Notes: generated by a model not told the origin, from the sequence alone. Shown: positions 8,899 through 16,616, numbered from the stretch's first letter. The stretch: 33,727 bases of DNA from Leisingera sp. ANG59 (GCF_013317235.1 NZ_WLCM01000039.1:335-34061), one strand, 5' to 3'. A program made the numbers and translations.

Positions 8899-10302
8899 AT
8901 GGTCCAAGCCACATCACTGCCGCGCAACGAGGCCGGGATCGCCGCCGCCGTCGAGGCGCTGTCCGGGCAGTTCGGCGACCGGCTGCAAACCGGCCAGGCG
9001 ATCTGCGAGCAGCATGGCCACACCACCACCTGGATCACCAACCAGGCCCCGGATGCGGTGGTGTTCCCGACCTCCACCGAAGAGGTGGCGGAGATCGTCA
9101 AGGTCTGCGCCGAACACGGCGTGCCGGTCATTCCTTTCGGCACCGGCACCTCGCTGGAGGGGCATGTGAACGCGCCCGCCGGCGGCATCTGCGTCGACAT
9201 GATGCGGATGGACAAGATCCTGGCGGTCCATGCCGAGGATCTCGACGTGGTGGTGCAGCCCGGCGTCACCCGCGAGCAGCTGAACACCTACCTGCGCGAC
9301 CAGGGCCTGTTCTTCCCGATTGATCCCGGCGCCAATGCCTCGCTCGGCGGTATGGCCGCGACCCGTGCCTCGGGCACCAACGCGGTGCGCTACGGCACGA
9401 TGAAGGACAATGTGCTGGGTTTGGAGGCGGTGATGGCCGACGGCGGCGTGATCCGCACCGCGCAAAGGGCCAAGAAATCCTCGGCCGGCTATGACCTCAC
9501 CCGCCTGCTGGTCGGCAGCGAGGGCACCCTGGGCCTGATTACCGAACTGACCCTGAAACTGCAGGGCATCCCGGAGGCGATCCGCTCCGCCCGGTGTTCC
9601 TTCCGCAGCGTAGATGAGGCCTGCCGCGCGGTGATGATGACCATCCAGTACGGCATTCCGGTGGCCCGCATCGAACTGCTGGACGAGATGAGCGTGCGCG
9701 CCGCCAATGCCTATTCCGGGCTCGACCTGCCGGAAACGCCGCTGCTGCTGCTGGAATTCCACGGTTCCGACGCGGGCGTGGTGGAGCAGGCGGATATCTT
9801 TGCCTCCATCGCCGAAGAGTTCGGCGGCTTCGACATCGCCGCCACCTCGACGCTCGAGGAGCGCAGCAAGCTCTGGCAGGCGCGTCATGACATGTACTGG
9901 GCCTGCCTGCAGCTGCGCCCAAGCGCCAAGGGGATCTCCACCGATGTCTGCGTGCCGATCTCCAAGCTGGCGGAATGCGTTGCCGCTGCACGGGAAAAGG
10001 CCGAAAACATGGGGCTGCTGGCGCCGATGGTCGGCCACGTGGGCGACGGCAACTTTCACGCGCTGCTGCTCATCGACATGGAGAGCGACGCGGAACGTCA
10101 GAAGGCGGACGAATACATCGGCTGGCTGAACGAGATGGCGATCGAAATGGACGGCACCTGCACCGGCGAGCATGGCATCGGCCAGGGCAAGCGCCCCTAT
10201 CTGCAGCAGGAGCTGGGCGAGGCCACCCGCTACATGGCGGCGATCAAGGCGGCACTGGATCCGGAAAACATCCTGAACCCGGGAAAGATCGTCGAGATGT
10301 GA
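8899..10302 (+). CDS. FAD-linked oxidase, D-lactate dehydrogenase (cytochrome)/GlcD type
   Basis: A 467-residue flavoprotein oxidising a D-2-hydroxyacid and passing electrons to the respiratory chain or a cytochrome. The N-terminal PCMH-type FAD domain (about 35-215) shows VPVIPFGTGTSLEGH and DPGANASLGGMAATRASGTN; the C-terminal FAD-oxidase domain (about 220-465) shows the conserved VGHVGDGNFH and TGEHGIGQGKRPYL. Length and motifs fit the D-lactate dehydrogenase (Dld), glycolate oxidase GlcD and D-2-hydroxyglutarate dehydrogenase relatives; no GlcE or GlcF gene is adjacent, which favours a single-subunit D-lactate-type enzyme. I chose ATG 8899 because AGGGAGG (8885-8891) precedes it; the in-frame extension to 8824 is not protein-like. 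Confidence 0.88.
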   Translation: MVQATSLPRNEAGIAAAVEALSGQFGDRLQTGQAICEQHGHTTTWITNQAPDAVVFPTSTEEVAEIVKVCAEHGVPVIPFGTGTSLEGHVNAPAGGICVDMMRMDKILAVHAEDLDVVVQPGVTREQLNTYLRDQGLFFPIDPGANASLGGMAATRASGTNAVRYGTMKDNVLGLEAVMADGGVIRTAQRAKKSSAGYDLTRLLVGSEGTLGLITELTLKLQGIPEAIRSARCSFRSVDEACRAVMMTIQYGIPVARIELLDEMSVRAANAYSGLDLPETPLLLLEFHGSDAGVVEQADIFASIAEEFGGFDIAATSTLEERSKLWQARHDMYWACLQLRPSAKGISTDVCVPISKLAECVAAAREKAENMGLLAPMVGHVGDGNFHALLLIDMESDAERQKADEYIGWLNEMAIEMDGTCTGEHGIGQGKRPYLQQELGEATRYMAAIKAALDPENILNPGKIVEM

Positions 10303-10348
10303 GCAACCGGACCCGCCAGCGTCCTGCTTTGGATCAACGGAGGAAGCT

Positions 10349-10404
10349 GAGTATTTGGGCAAAGAAGAAGAGCAAACCGTCTCTTCTTCTTTGAAAAAAT
10401 ACTC
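10349..10404. repeat. Large imperfect palindrome (24-base arms), possible bidirectional terminator
   Basis: Arms 10349-10372 and 10381-10404 pair at 21 of 24 positions around the loop CAAACCGT; the three mismatches are contiguous (GGG opposite AAA). The left arm carries the same GAGTATTT...CAAAGAAGAAG motif that occurs singly at 4187-4210. It begins 46 bases after the FAD oxidase stop, where a terminator or mRNA-protecting hairpin would be expected. A T-run is lacking, so termination is inferred. Confidence 0.65.
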
Positions 10405-10490
10405 GCCGCGCAAAGGCAGCGGCAAACGCAATGCCCGGGGTGTTGCGCAGTCGGCGTACGCCGGTCTCACGACATTTTAAGTCCGGTCTG

Positions 10491-10607
10491 CCATGATGCT
10501 GATTGATCGCGGTCATTGCCGGGCCTGACACCCCCGGCATCATGGAACAGGGCCCTTTGGCACGGGCACGCACAAACGACGTTTCGCGTGCGGGAGCAAC
10601 TCTCCCG
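10491..10607. other. Cluster of nested stem-loops, candidate structured RNA
   Basis: CCATGATGC (10491-10499) pairs perfectly with GCATCATGG (10537-10545) and encloses GCCGGG/CCCGGC (10518-10523 with 10533-10538; the two right arms share two bases, so the outer and inner stems compete slightly). Next come a hairpin GCACGC...AAACG-A-CGTTT...GCGTGC (10566-10591) and CGGGAG/CTCCCG (10591-10596 with 10602-10607). Such serial stems could be a small RNA, a leader structure of the downstream gene, or protein sites. No known RNA family is recognised. Confidence 0.25.
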
Positions 10608-10831
10608 TCCCGCCTCCGCCCCCTGGCGGCGCCGCCATTCCTTACCGCTGATGTTCAGCATTTCAGATGCGGAACGCACAGCAGCAGACACCAACCGGCA
10701 GGGCAGCGGCCCTGGCCGGATACAGGCAATTGCACCGGCTTTTCCCTGAATTGCCGGATTGCCGCCGTAATTCTGCGCCAGGTTTATAAGTGGTGTGAAC
10801 AGCACGGCAGGTGCGGACCCGGAGGGCAGAG

Positions 10832-11173
10832 ATGGGACTGAAGAAAGCGATGGGCATTCTGGTGTTCAGCATCCAGGGGGTGGTCGGCTATGACTACTAC
10901 ATCCAGACCCGTGACGCGGGGCTGAACTGGGGCGATCTCAGTGCAACCGACTATGGCACCATTGTGCAGGACCGCATCGCCCGCGCCCGCGCCGGACGGG
11001 ACAGCGCCGGGCTTAACGCCCACGAGGGCAGCGAGTCGGTCTGGGGCGAGGTTGCCAGCTATGGCAGGAGTCTGCTGGGCGGCGGCGACCAGATGGCGCA
11101 GGCAGAGACCGGCGAGGCCGCCGGGGGATCGCAGCCGGATTGCATCCGGCGCGGCAATGTCGCGGATTGCTGA
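10832..11173 (+). CDS. Small membrane-anchored hypothetical protein
   Basis: A 113-residue protein with one N-terminal hydrophobic helix (about residues 5-23, KAMGILVFSIQGVVGYDYY) and a hydrophilic remainder with an Ala/Gly-rich part and two cysteines near the end (PDCIRRGNVADC). The start is supported by GGAGGG at 10821-10826; an upstream in-frame start at 10811 lacks such a site. A terminator-like hairpin (11206-11226) follows, suggesting a single-gene unit. The helix could be an uncleaved signal anchor with the body in the periplasm. I do not recognise a family. Confidence 0.65.
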   Translation: MGLKKAMGILVFSIQGVVGYDYYIQTRDAGLNWGDLSATDYGTIVQDRIARARAGRDSAGLNAHEGSESVWGEVASYGRSLLGGGDQMAQAETGEAAGGSQPDCIRRGNVADC

Positions 11174-11205
11174 CGCGCCGCAAATCAGCGTGAATTGAAA
11201 GCAGC

Positions 11206-11226
11206 AGGGGGCCGCGGCCCCCTTTT
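11206..11226 (+). terminator. Rho-independent terminator after the small hypothetical gene
   Basis: GGGGGCC (11207-11213) pairs with GGCCCCC (11216-11222), followed by TTTT at 11223-11226. It lies 33 bases after the stop codon. Confidence 0.75.
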
Positions 11227-11392
11227 GCTTGCGCAGAAAAACGCCATTTCCGGCAGGGCTGCCGCCAGAATCCTGTATGCTGTGGCGCGCAAGGTCGGTT
11301 TTGGATGTTTTTGCGTCGGCCTGATTTTGCGCGGATTTCAATGCGCGGGCATAACCACTGCCAAGAATCTCATTAAGCTGGAGAGCGGGAGA

Positions 11393-13900
11393 ATGAAAAC
11401 CCAAGTCAAAGCACTTGTTGTTGGCGGCGGCGCCGTCGGCACCTCGATTGCCTATCACCTGGCCAAAGCCGGCTGGGAAGACGTCATGCTGATCGAGCGT
11501 GACGAGCTGACCTCCGGCTCGACCTGGCATGCAGCCGGCCTTCTGCCGCTGTTCAACATGTCCTATGCGACCACCCACATCCACAAGTACTCGGTCGATT
11601 TCTACAAGACCCTGGAAGAGGAAACCGGCCTGAACGCCGGCTTTGCCGTGGTGGGCAACCTGCGTATGGCGCAGACCCAGGAGCGCATGGACGAATACAT
11701 GCTCTATGCCTCCACCGCAGAGACCTGCGATGTGGACTATGAGTGGCTGACCCCGGATCAGATCAAGGAGCGCTGGCCGCTGATCGAGACCGGCGACCTG
11801 AAGGGCGCGATCTACCACACCGAGGACGGCTACATTAACCCGGCAGACGTGACCCAGGCGATGGCCAAGGGCGCCCGTCAGCGCGGTGTCGAGATCGTCC
11901 GCAAGATGCAGGCCGATGCCTTCCACTGGACCGGCACCCACTGGGAAGTCACCTGCACCAAGATGGTCGAGAAGGGCGGCAACCTGGTGCCCTCCGACGA
12001 GCAGGTGGTGATCACCGCCGAGCACGTCGTGACCGCGTCGGGCAACCACGCGCAGCGCACCGCCAAGATGCTGGGCATCAAGATGCCGGCGATCCCGGTC
12101 GAGCACACCTTCATCGTCATGGACAAGGACCCCGAGCTGGTCAAATGGCGTGAAGCCGGCAACCCCGAGCACCCCGTTGTGCGCGACGCCGACAATGAAT
12201 CCTATGCCCGCGAAGAGCGCGGCGGCTGGATCCTGGGCATCTACGAGCGCGGCGCGCCCGCACAGTTCGAGCACGGCGTGCCGGACAGCTTCCGCGCCGA
12301 CCTGTTCCCGCTGGATCTGGACCGGATCGCCGAGCAGTACATGGCGATGGCAGAGCGCGTGCCGTCCTGTGCGGAATCCGGTCTCAAGGACGACTTCAAC
12401 GGCCCGATCTGCTACACCCCGGACGGCAACCCGTTGGTCGGCCCGGCGCCGGGCCTGCGCAACATGTGGCTGGCGGAAGGCTTCTCCTTCGGCATCACCG
12501 CCGCCGGCGGCACCGGCTACTACCTGGCGCAGATGATGGTGGACGGCGAGGCCGAGATCGACATGGCGTCGCTCGACCCGAAACGCTACTCCTCCAACTG
12601 GATGACCACCGAGTTCGCGGCCCGCAAGAACGAAGAGTGCTATGAGCACGTCTACATCCTGCACCACCCGGACGAAGAGCGCCAAGCCTGCCGTCCGCTG
12701 CGCACCGCGCCGGCATACGACCGCCAGAAGGCCCGCGGCGCACAGTTCGGCTGGGTTAACGGCTGGGAACGCCCGAACTACTTCGGCCCGCTGGACGCGC
12801 CGGAGAACTTCGACCACGACGCCCGCTCCTTCCGCCGCGGCGGCTGGTGGCAGTATGCTGTGGAAGAGGCGAAAGCCGTGCGGGAAGGCGTTGGCCTGAT
12901 CGACGCAACCGCCTTCACCAAGCATGTTGTCAAAGGCCCCGGTGCCACCCAGTTCCTCGACTGGTTCACCTGCAACAAGCTGCCGAAGGTCGGCCGCATC
13001 AACCTGACCTACGCGCTGACTGTTGCCGGCACCACCCGCACCGAGTACACCATCGTCCGCAACGGCGAGAACAACTACTATCTGGTCTCCGCCGGCGCCT
13101 GGTCCGAGTATGACGCGGACTTCCTGCGCAAGGCCGCCGAAGACAAGATGGAAGAGTTCGGCTACATCGAGATCCAGGACGTGACCAGCCAGTGGGGCGT
13201 CTTCGCCATCGCAGGCCCCAAGTCCCGCGACGTGCTGAAAGAGGTGATCGTCGACGCCGATCCGGAAACAGCACTGTCCAACAAGCGCTTCCCCTGGCTG
13301 TCGGCCAAGCAGATCGAACTGGGCATGTGCCCGGTCAATGCGATCCGCGTGGCCTACACCGGTGAGCTGGGCTGGGAGCTGCATCACCCGATCGAGATGC
13401 AGAACTACCTGTTCGACCTGCTGGAGAAAGCCGGCGAGAAGCACGGCATGAAGCTGGTCGGCGCCCGCGCCCAGAACTGGCTGCGCCAGGAGAAGAGCTA
13501 CCGCGCCTTCGGCAACGAGCTGGGCCGCGACGCGACCCCGCTGGAAGCCGACCTGCCGCGCTTTGTCGACCTGGAGAAAGACTTCCACGGCAAGGAAAAG
13601 CTGATCGAGACCGGCGTCCGCGTGAAGTGCTGCACTCTGCTGATCGACGGTCCGGCCGATGCCGACCCCTGGGGCCGCGAGGCGCTTTATGCCGAAGACG
13701 GCACCCGTGTGGGCCGCCTCACCTCCGGCGGCTACTCGGTTGCCTTCGAGAAATCCATCGGCATGGGCTATGTGAAGCCTGAGCACGCGGTGGAAGGCAC
13801 CAAGCTGAAGGTCAAGATCCAGGACAAGCTGTGGGATGCGGTCGTGACCTGCGACAGCCCCTACGATCCGAAGAACGCGACAATCCGCAAGGACGGCTAA
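11393..13900 (+). CDS. FAD-dependent oxidoreductase with GcvT domain (dimethylglycine/sarcosine dehydrogenase family)
   Basis: An 835-residue two-part enzyme that would oxidise an N-methyl group of a secondary or tertiary amine and pass the one-carbon unit to tetrahydrofolate. The N-terminal DAO-type domain (about 1-370) has the dinucleotide motif VVGGGAVGTSIAYHLA and SGSTWHAAGL, in which His46 sits where dimethylglycine and sarcosine dehydrogenases attach FAD covalently. A linker domain (about 375-430) and GcvT plus GcvT C-terminal domains (about 430-825) follow, with LDWFTCNKLP, AYTGELGWELHHP and GYVKPEHA. Start is ATG 11393 after GAGAGCGGGAG; the open frame upstream to 11195 crosses a terminator and is not coding. 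It forms its own unit between two terminators. The substrate may be dimethylglycine, sarcosine or a related methylamine. Confidence 0.9.
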   Translation: MKTQVKALVVGGGAVGTSIAYHLAKAGWEDVMLIERDELTSGSTWHAAGLLPLFNMSYATTHIHKYSVDFYKTLEEETGLNAGFAVVGNLRMAQTQERMDEYMLYASTAETCDVDYEWLTPDQIKERWPLIETGDLKGAIYHTEDGYINPADVTQAMAKGARQRGVEIVRKMQADAFHWTGTHWEVTCTKMVEKGGNLVPSDEQVVITAEHVVTASGNHAQRTAKMLGIKMPAIPVEHTFIVMDKDPELVKWREAGNPEHPVVRDADNESYAREERGGWILGIYERGAPAQFEHGVPDSFRADLFPLDLDRIAEQYMAMAERVPSCAESGLKDDFNGPICYTPDGNPLVGPAPGLRNMWLAEGFSFGITAAGGTGYYLAQMMVDGEAEIDMASLDPKRYSSNWMTTEFAARKNEECYEHVYILHHPDEERQACRPLRTAPAYDRQKARGAQFGWVNGWERPNYFGPLDAPENFDHDARSFRRGGWWQYAVEEAKAVREGVGLIDATAFTKHVVKGPGATQFLDWFTCNKLPKVGRINLTYALTVAGTTRTEYTIVRNGENNYYLVSAGAWSEYDADFLRKAAEDKMEEFGYIEIQDVTSQWGVFAIAGPKSRDVLKEVIVDADPETALSNKRFPWLSAKQIELGMCPVNAIRVAYTGELGWELHHPIEMQNYLFDLLEKAGEKHGMKLVGARAQNWLRQEKSYRAFGNELGRDATPLEADLPRFVDLEKDFHGKEKLIETGVRVKCCTLLIDGPADADPWGREALYAEDGTRVGRLTSGGYSVAFEKSIGMGYVKPEHAVEGTKLKVKIQDKLWDAVVTCDSPYDPKNATIRKDG

Positions 13901-13921
13901 GTCCTGAAGGAAAAGGCAAGG

Positions 13922-13949
13922 AAGCCCCGGCCATTGTGCCGGGGCTTTT
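13922..13949 (+). terminator. Rho-independent terminator after the FAD/GcvT gene
   Basis: GCCCCGGC (13924-13931) pairs perfectly with GCCGGGGC (13938-13945) around a six-base loop, followed by TTTT at 13946-13949. Confidence 0.9.
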
Positions 13950-13997
13950 CGCATCTGCGGCATTTGCGGGTGCCTGCCCGCGGGTCTCAGTATTCAA

Positions 13998-14026
13998 TTG
14001 CCGCCCGGAGTGTTCGCGTCTAGGCT
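13998..14026 (+). promoter_or_regulatory. Candidate sigma-70-like promoter of the LOV kinase
   Basis: TTGCCG (13998-14003), a 17-base spacer and TAGGCT (14021-14026). A transcription start about seven bases after the -10 would fall on the ATG at 14033, implying a leaderless or near-leaderless mRNA; no clear ribosome site lies before that ATG. Confidence 0.4.
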
Positions 14027-14032
14027 GAGAAA

Positions 14033-15037
14033 ATGCCTGAAAAAACTCCAGGTGCGCCCGGAACACCGGAAACAGCATTTTACTTGCGCAGTGATGACGT
14101 CATGGCAGAAGCCGTGCGCCATGCCCGTTTGCCCCTGTGCATCACTGACCCCAACCTCCCGGACAATCCGATCATTTACGCCAACGCCGCATTCTGCGAG
14201 CTGACCGGCTATGCATTGGAAGAGGTGACCGGGCGCAATTGCCGCTTCCTGCAAGGGCGGGACACCACTCCGGAGAGCGTTGCGGCGGTCCGGAATCTGC
14301 TGGCTGGCCATTCTGTCGGCACGGTTGAGATCGTGAATTACCGCAAGGATGGCAGCGTCTTTCTGAATGCGCTGCAGATCGGGCCGGTGCTGGATTCGGA
14401 GGGCAGGGTCAGGTATTTCTTCGGCTCGCAGCTGGATATCTCTGCCAAACGCGCCGCGGAACGGCAGGCGCAGGCGCTCGCCGACCGCGAACTGCGGCAC
14501 CGCTTGGGGAACATCGTCAATGTGATGTCGGTGATCATCCGGATGTCTGCCCAGGAGGAAGCCAGCGGCAGCGACCTTGGCAGTATCCTCACCGGCCGTC
14601 TGGAAGCCTTGGGCAAGGCGCATATTGACTCCATTGTTCGGCCCGAGGGCAGCCCGCCTGAGCTGCATGCGCTGGCGCAGCAGCTGCTGTCCGTCTATGC
14701 GCCGTTGGGCAGCCGGCAGATCCGCTTGTCCGGGACGGAGTATTCCCTGCCGGAGCACCTGATCTCCCCGCTCACCCTGGTGCTGCATGAACTGGCCACC
14801 AACGCGGTCAAACACGGGGCCTTCAGCTGCGCCGGGGGCGAGGTTCTGGTGTCCTGGTCGGCCGACGGCCAGGCGCTGCAGGTCAGGTGGGAGGAAAGCG
14901 GCGGCCCGGCGGTATCGGTGCCGCGGCGCAGGCATGGCTCCGCCATCATCCGCAAACTCGTCTCTGCCTCCGGCGGCTCGCTGGAGTTTGACTGGAAGCC
15001 CACGGGCCTTGTGGTCAATGCCGCGTTCACGATTTGA
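14033..15037 (+). CDS. LOV-domain blue-light sensor histidine kinase (HWE family)
   Basis: A 334-residue soluble kinase. The LOV/PAS domain (about 28-140) contains GRNCRFLQG with Cys70, the residue that forms the flavin adduct under blue light, and typical NAAFCELTGY and YRKDGSVFLNALQI stretches. A dimerisation domain has the phospho-acceptor His156 in ELRHRLGN; the ATPase domain (about 240-334) shows HELATNAVKHGAF as N-box and RWEESGG (Trp286-x-Glu288), the feature naming the HWE family. The G-box region RHGSAIIRKLV is compact. Related LOV kinases in alphaproteobacteria feed the general stress response or motility and virulence control; the partner here is unknown because no response regulator is adjacent. 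There are no membrane segments, so it should be cytoplasmic. Confidence 0.93.
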   Translation: MPEKTPGAPGTPETAFYLRSDDVMAEAVRHARLPLCITDPNLPDNPIIYANAAFCELTGYALEEVTGRNCRFLQGRDTTPESVAAVRNLLAGHSVGTVEIVNYRKDGSVFLNALQIGPVLDSEGRVRYFFGSQLDISAKRAAERQAQALADRELRHRLGNIVNVMSVIIRMSAQEEASGSDLGSILTGRLEALGKAHIDSIVRPEGSPPELHALAQQLLSVYAPLGSRQIRLSGTEYSLPEHLISPLTLVLHELATNAVKHGAFSCAGGEVLVSWSADGQALQVRWEESGGPAVSVPRRRHGSAIIRKLVSASGGSLEFDWKPTGLVVNAAFTI

Positions 15038-15058
15038 CACGTCTTGCGGTTCATCCTC

Positions 15059-15090
15059 GCGCCTGGCGGCTTCGCCCCGAGACCAGGCGC
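15059..15090. other. Hairpin after the LOV kinase gene
   Basis: GCGCCTGG (15059-15066) pairs perfectly with CCAGGCGC (15083-15090) around a 16-base loop, 21 bases after the stop. No T-run follows, so it may be a weak terminator or only an mRNA 3' structure. Confidence 0.4.
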
Positions 15091-15229
15091 CCGGCCGTTG
15101 TGTATCATCGCTGTCCCCAGCTTGCTCTGGTCTGATTGCAGCCGGATCGTTTCAACCGGCACGTTGACGTCGTCTGCCAGCCGCCTCATTGTCCCGGGCC
15201 TGAGACATGATAGCAGGGCACGCGGGCAG

Positions 15230-15826
15230 ATGAGCGACGACTGGAACGACTATGCGGAGGGATGGGACGGCAACAGCGATGTCCGGCGATATGCTGATCA
15301 GGCTTTTGCTGCGCTCGACGCCTTGGCCGGCATCACCGGAGGCGGCTGGCAGGAGAAGCGGGTGCTGGACTTCGGCTGCGGCACCGGGCTGTTGAGCGGG
15401 AAGCTGGCACCGCATGTGCGGGAGGTGGTGGCGGCTGACACCTCGGACCGGATGATCGCGATGCTGAAGGGGAAGGCGCTGTCCAATGTCAAAGCGCTCC
15501 ATACCGACATTCTGGACGGCAGCGCGGCCAGGGAGGGGCTTACTGGTTTCGATCTGATCTGCGCTTCCTCCGTCTGCAGCTTCCTGCCGGACTATCCCGG
15601 CGCCGCGGCGTTGCTGGCGGGGCTCCTGAACAGCGGCGGCATGTTCGTGCAGTGGGACTGGCTGGACCGGGGGGCAGGCTCCTCCGGACTGACCGCGCAG
15701 CAGGTGCGGGAGGCGCTCCGCGATGCGGGCCTTGGTGCAATCCGCGTCGAGCAGGCCTTTGAGATGGAGAGCCGCGGCCAGACGATGCCGGTGCTGATGG
15801 GATCGGGGCTCCGCGCCGCGCCGTGA
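15230..15826 (+). CDS. Class I SAM-dependent methyltransferase
   Basis: A 198-residue protein with the SAM-binding fold: motif I VLDFGCGTGLLSGKLA (about 45-60), an acidic residue after strand two in VVAADTSDRM, then LTGFDLICASSVCSFLPDYP and a late GGMFVQWDW strand. The compact size and short C-terminal part fit small-molecule methyltransferases of the UbiE/Methyltransf_11-12 type. The substrate cannot be inferred. The ATG at 15230 is the first that gives a normal N-terminus (MSDDWNDYAEGWD); the open frame upstream to 15044 covers the hairpin region. The ribosome site is poor. It has no obvious operon partner. Confidence 0.8.
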   Translation: MSDDWNDYAEGWDGNSDVRRYADQAFAALDALAGITGGGWQEKRVLDFGCGTGLLSGKLAPHVREVVAADTSDRMIAMLKGKALSNVKALHTDILDGSAAREGLTGFDLICASSVCSFLPDYPGAAALLAGLLNSGGMFVQWDWLDRGAGSSGLTAQQVREALRDAGLGAIRVEQAFEMESRGQTMPVLMGSGLRAAP

Positions 15827-15916
15827 TCCGCAACCCGGCGGGCGGTTCCGGACAAGGCCGTGCGCAGGGCTCCCGCCCGTGCACCTGCGGATATGAAATC
15901 CGCATGGTCCGGTTGG

Positions 15917-15953
15917 GCCAGGCAGGCCGCGCCTGCGGCGCGGCCTGCCTGGC
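15917..15953. repeat. Perfect 17-bp inverted repeat with 3-base loop
   Basis: Arm 15917-15933 is the exact reverse complement of 15937-15953, loop TGC. It begins 91 bases after the methyltransferase stop. A further GC palindrome region (GCGCGCAGCGCGC) lies just downstream near 15965. No T-run follows. Confidence 0.85.
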
Positions 15954-16073
15954 GCCCGTGGCGGCGCGCAGCGCGCGGCGCAACCGTTCCGGTTGCAGTG
16001 GCTGCTGCGGTCCGGCTTGAAGGCGCGTCCCGAAATAGGGGTATTGCCGTAGTCAGTACATCGTTTAGGGGGG

Positions 16074-16098
16074 GATTGTGGCGGATTTTATCACAATC
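16074..16098. promoter_or_regulatory. Dyad GATTGTG-N11-CACAATC in AT-rich region, candidate operator
   Basis: Seven-base perfect arms (16074-16080 and 16092-16098). An overlapping inverted repeat GGCGGA/TCCGCC (16080-16085 and 16106-16111) lies within the same block, and another CACAATC occurs at 16162. This looks like a regulator site or an RNA structure; which gene it would serve is unclear, since the next gene on this strand starts more than 500 bases on. Confidence 0.3.
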
Positions 16099-16297
16099 AG
16101 GAAATTCCGCCAGAGGGAAAAGTGGAGCCAGTTTCCCTGCAAAAACATGTATTTAACCATTCACAATCCGGAATGCCTCTGGCTAAGATTAAGGAATGGA
16201 CAAGAATGGCGTCAGACTGCGGAAACAGAGCCCCGCCGATGCGCAGCAGATGTTGCGCTGGCCGCCCGGCGGCCCGGCCGAACTGCAGGCATACGGC

Positions 16298-16486
16298 CTA
16301 GTCCCGGTGCGCTTCCTGCGGCGGGTAGCTGGCCAGGGCGATCCCGATCCAGCGCAGGGCCGCGGCCAGGGCCGCCTCAGCGGTATCGCGCGCGGCAGGA
16401 TCGGCGCCGGCGGCGAAATAGGCCTCTTTGAGCCGGGTGAGGTCGGCGGCGGCCTTGTCGAAATCTGCGGGGACGAACTGGCGCAT
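16298..16486 (-). CDS. Putative small protein (62 residues)
   Basis: Reads MRQFVPADFDKAAADLTRLK at the start and continues with amphipathic, Ala-rich helices to a TAG at 16298-16300, ending ASYPPQEAHRD. The composition (balanced acidic and basic residues, few Arg/Pro runs) is protein-like, unlike the shadow frames around it. No good ribosome site is seen before the ATG at 16486, and no family is recognised. It is divergent from the LytTR gene. It may be a genuine small roseobacter protein or a chance frame. Confidence 0.45.
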   Translation of the reverse strand: MRQFVPADFDKAAADLTRLKEAYFAAGADPAARDTAEAALAAALRWIGIALASYPPQEAHRD

Positions 16487-16616
16487 TCTGAAACTGCCAT
16501 TGACAGGGAAAGGAATTGACGAAGGCGAACGGGTGAGCGCGGAGACAGCTTCCTTTGTGCGGCAATACAAGGAAAGAAGCCATCTCCGGCCACTCATCAA
16601 CAGACAACCTGATAAC

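Larger units (their letters stand above)
10303..10831. other. 529-bp gene-free stretch rich in inverted repeats
   Basis: No convincing open frame on either strand. It holds the large palindrome at 10349-10404, the perfect palindromes CGGCGTACGCCG (10452-10463) and GGCGGCGCCGCC (10625-10636), the nested stem-loops of 10491-10607, and a bulged 10-bp hairpin at 10695-10719. TATAAG at 10785-10790 may be a -10 box for the following small gene, although the nearest TTGCCG is 20 bases upstream, longer than ideal. Confidence 0.6.
15827..16297. other. Non-coding stretch of about 470 bp
   Basis: No supported gene. The left half is very GC-rich and carries the perfect hairpin at 15917-15953. The right half (about 16020-16200) is clearly AT-richer than its surroundings and contains the dyad at 16074-16098 and a further CACAATC at 16162-16168, which suggests a regulatory region. 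Confidence 0.6.

Noticed and set aside
10784-13963. A 1059-residue open frame on the minus strand across the FAD/GcvT gene
   Set aside because: Antisense shadow of a clearly conserved enzyme and crosses two terminators; no recognisable motif.
16196-16519. A plus-strand 107-residue frame starting MDKNGVRLRKQSPADAQQML
   Set aside because: After the first 20 or so residues the composition becomes that of an antisense shadow of the minus-strand frame 16298-16486, and there is no good ribosome site.
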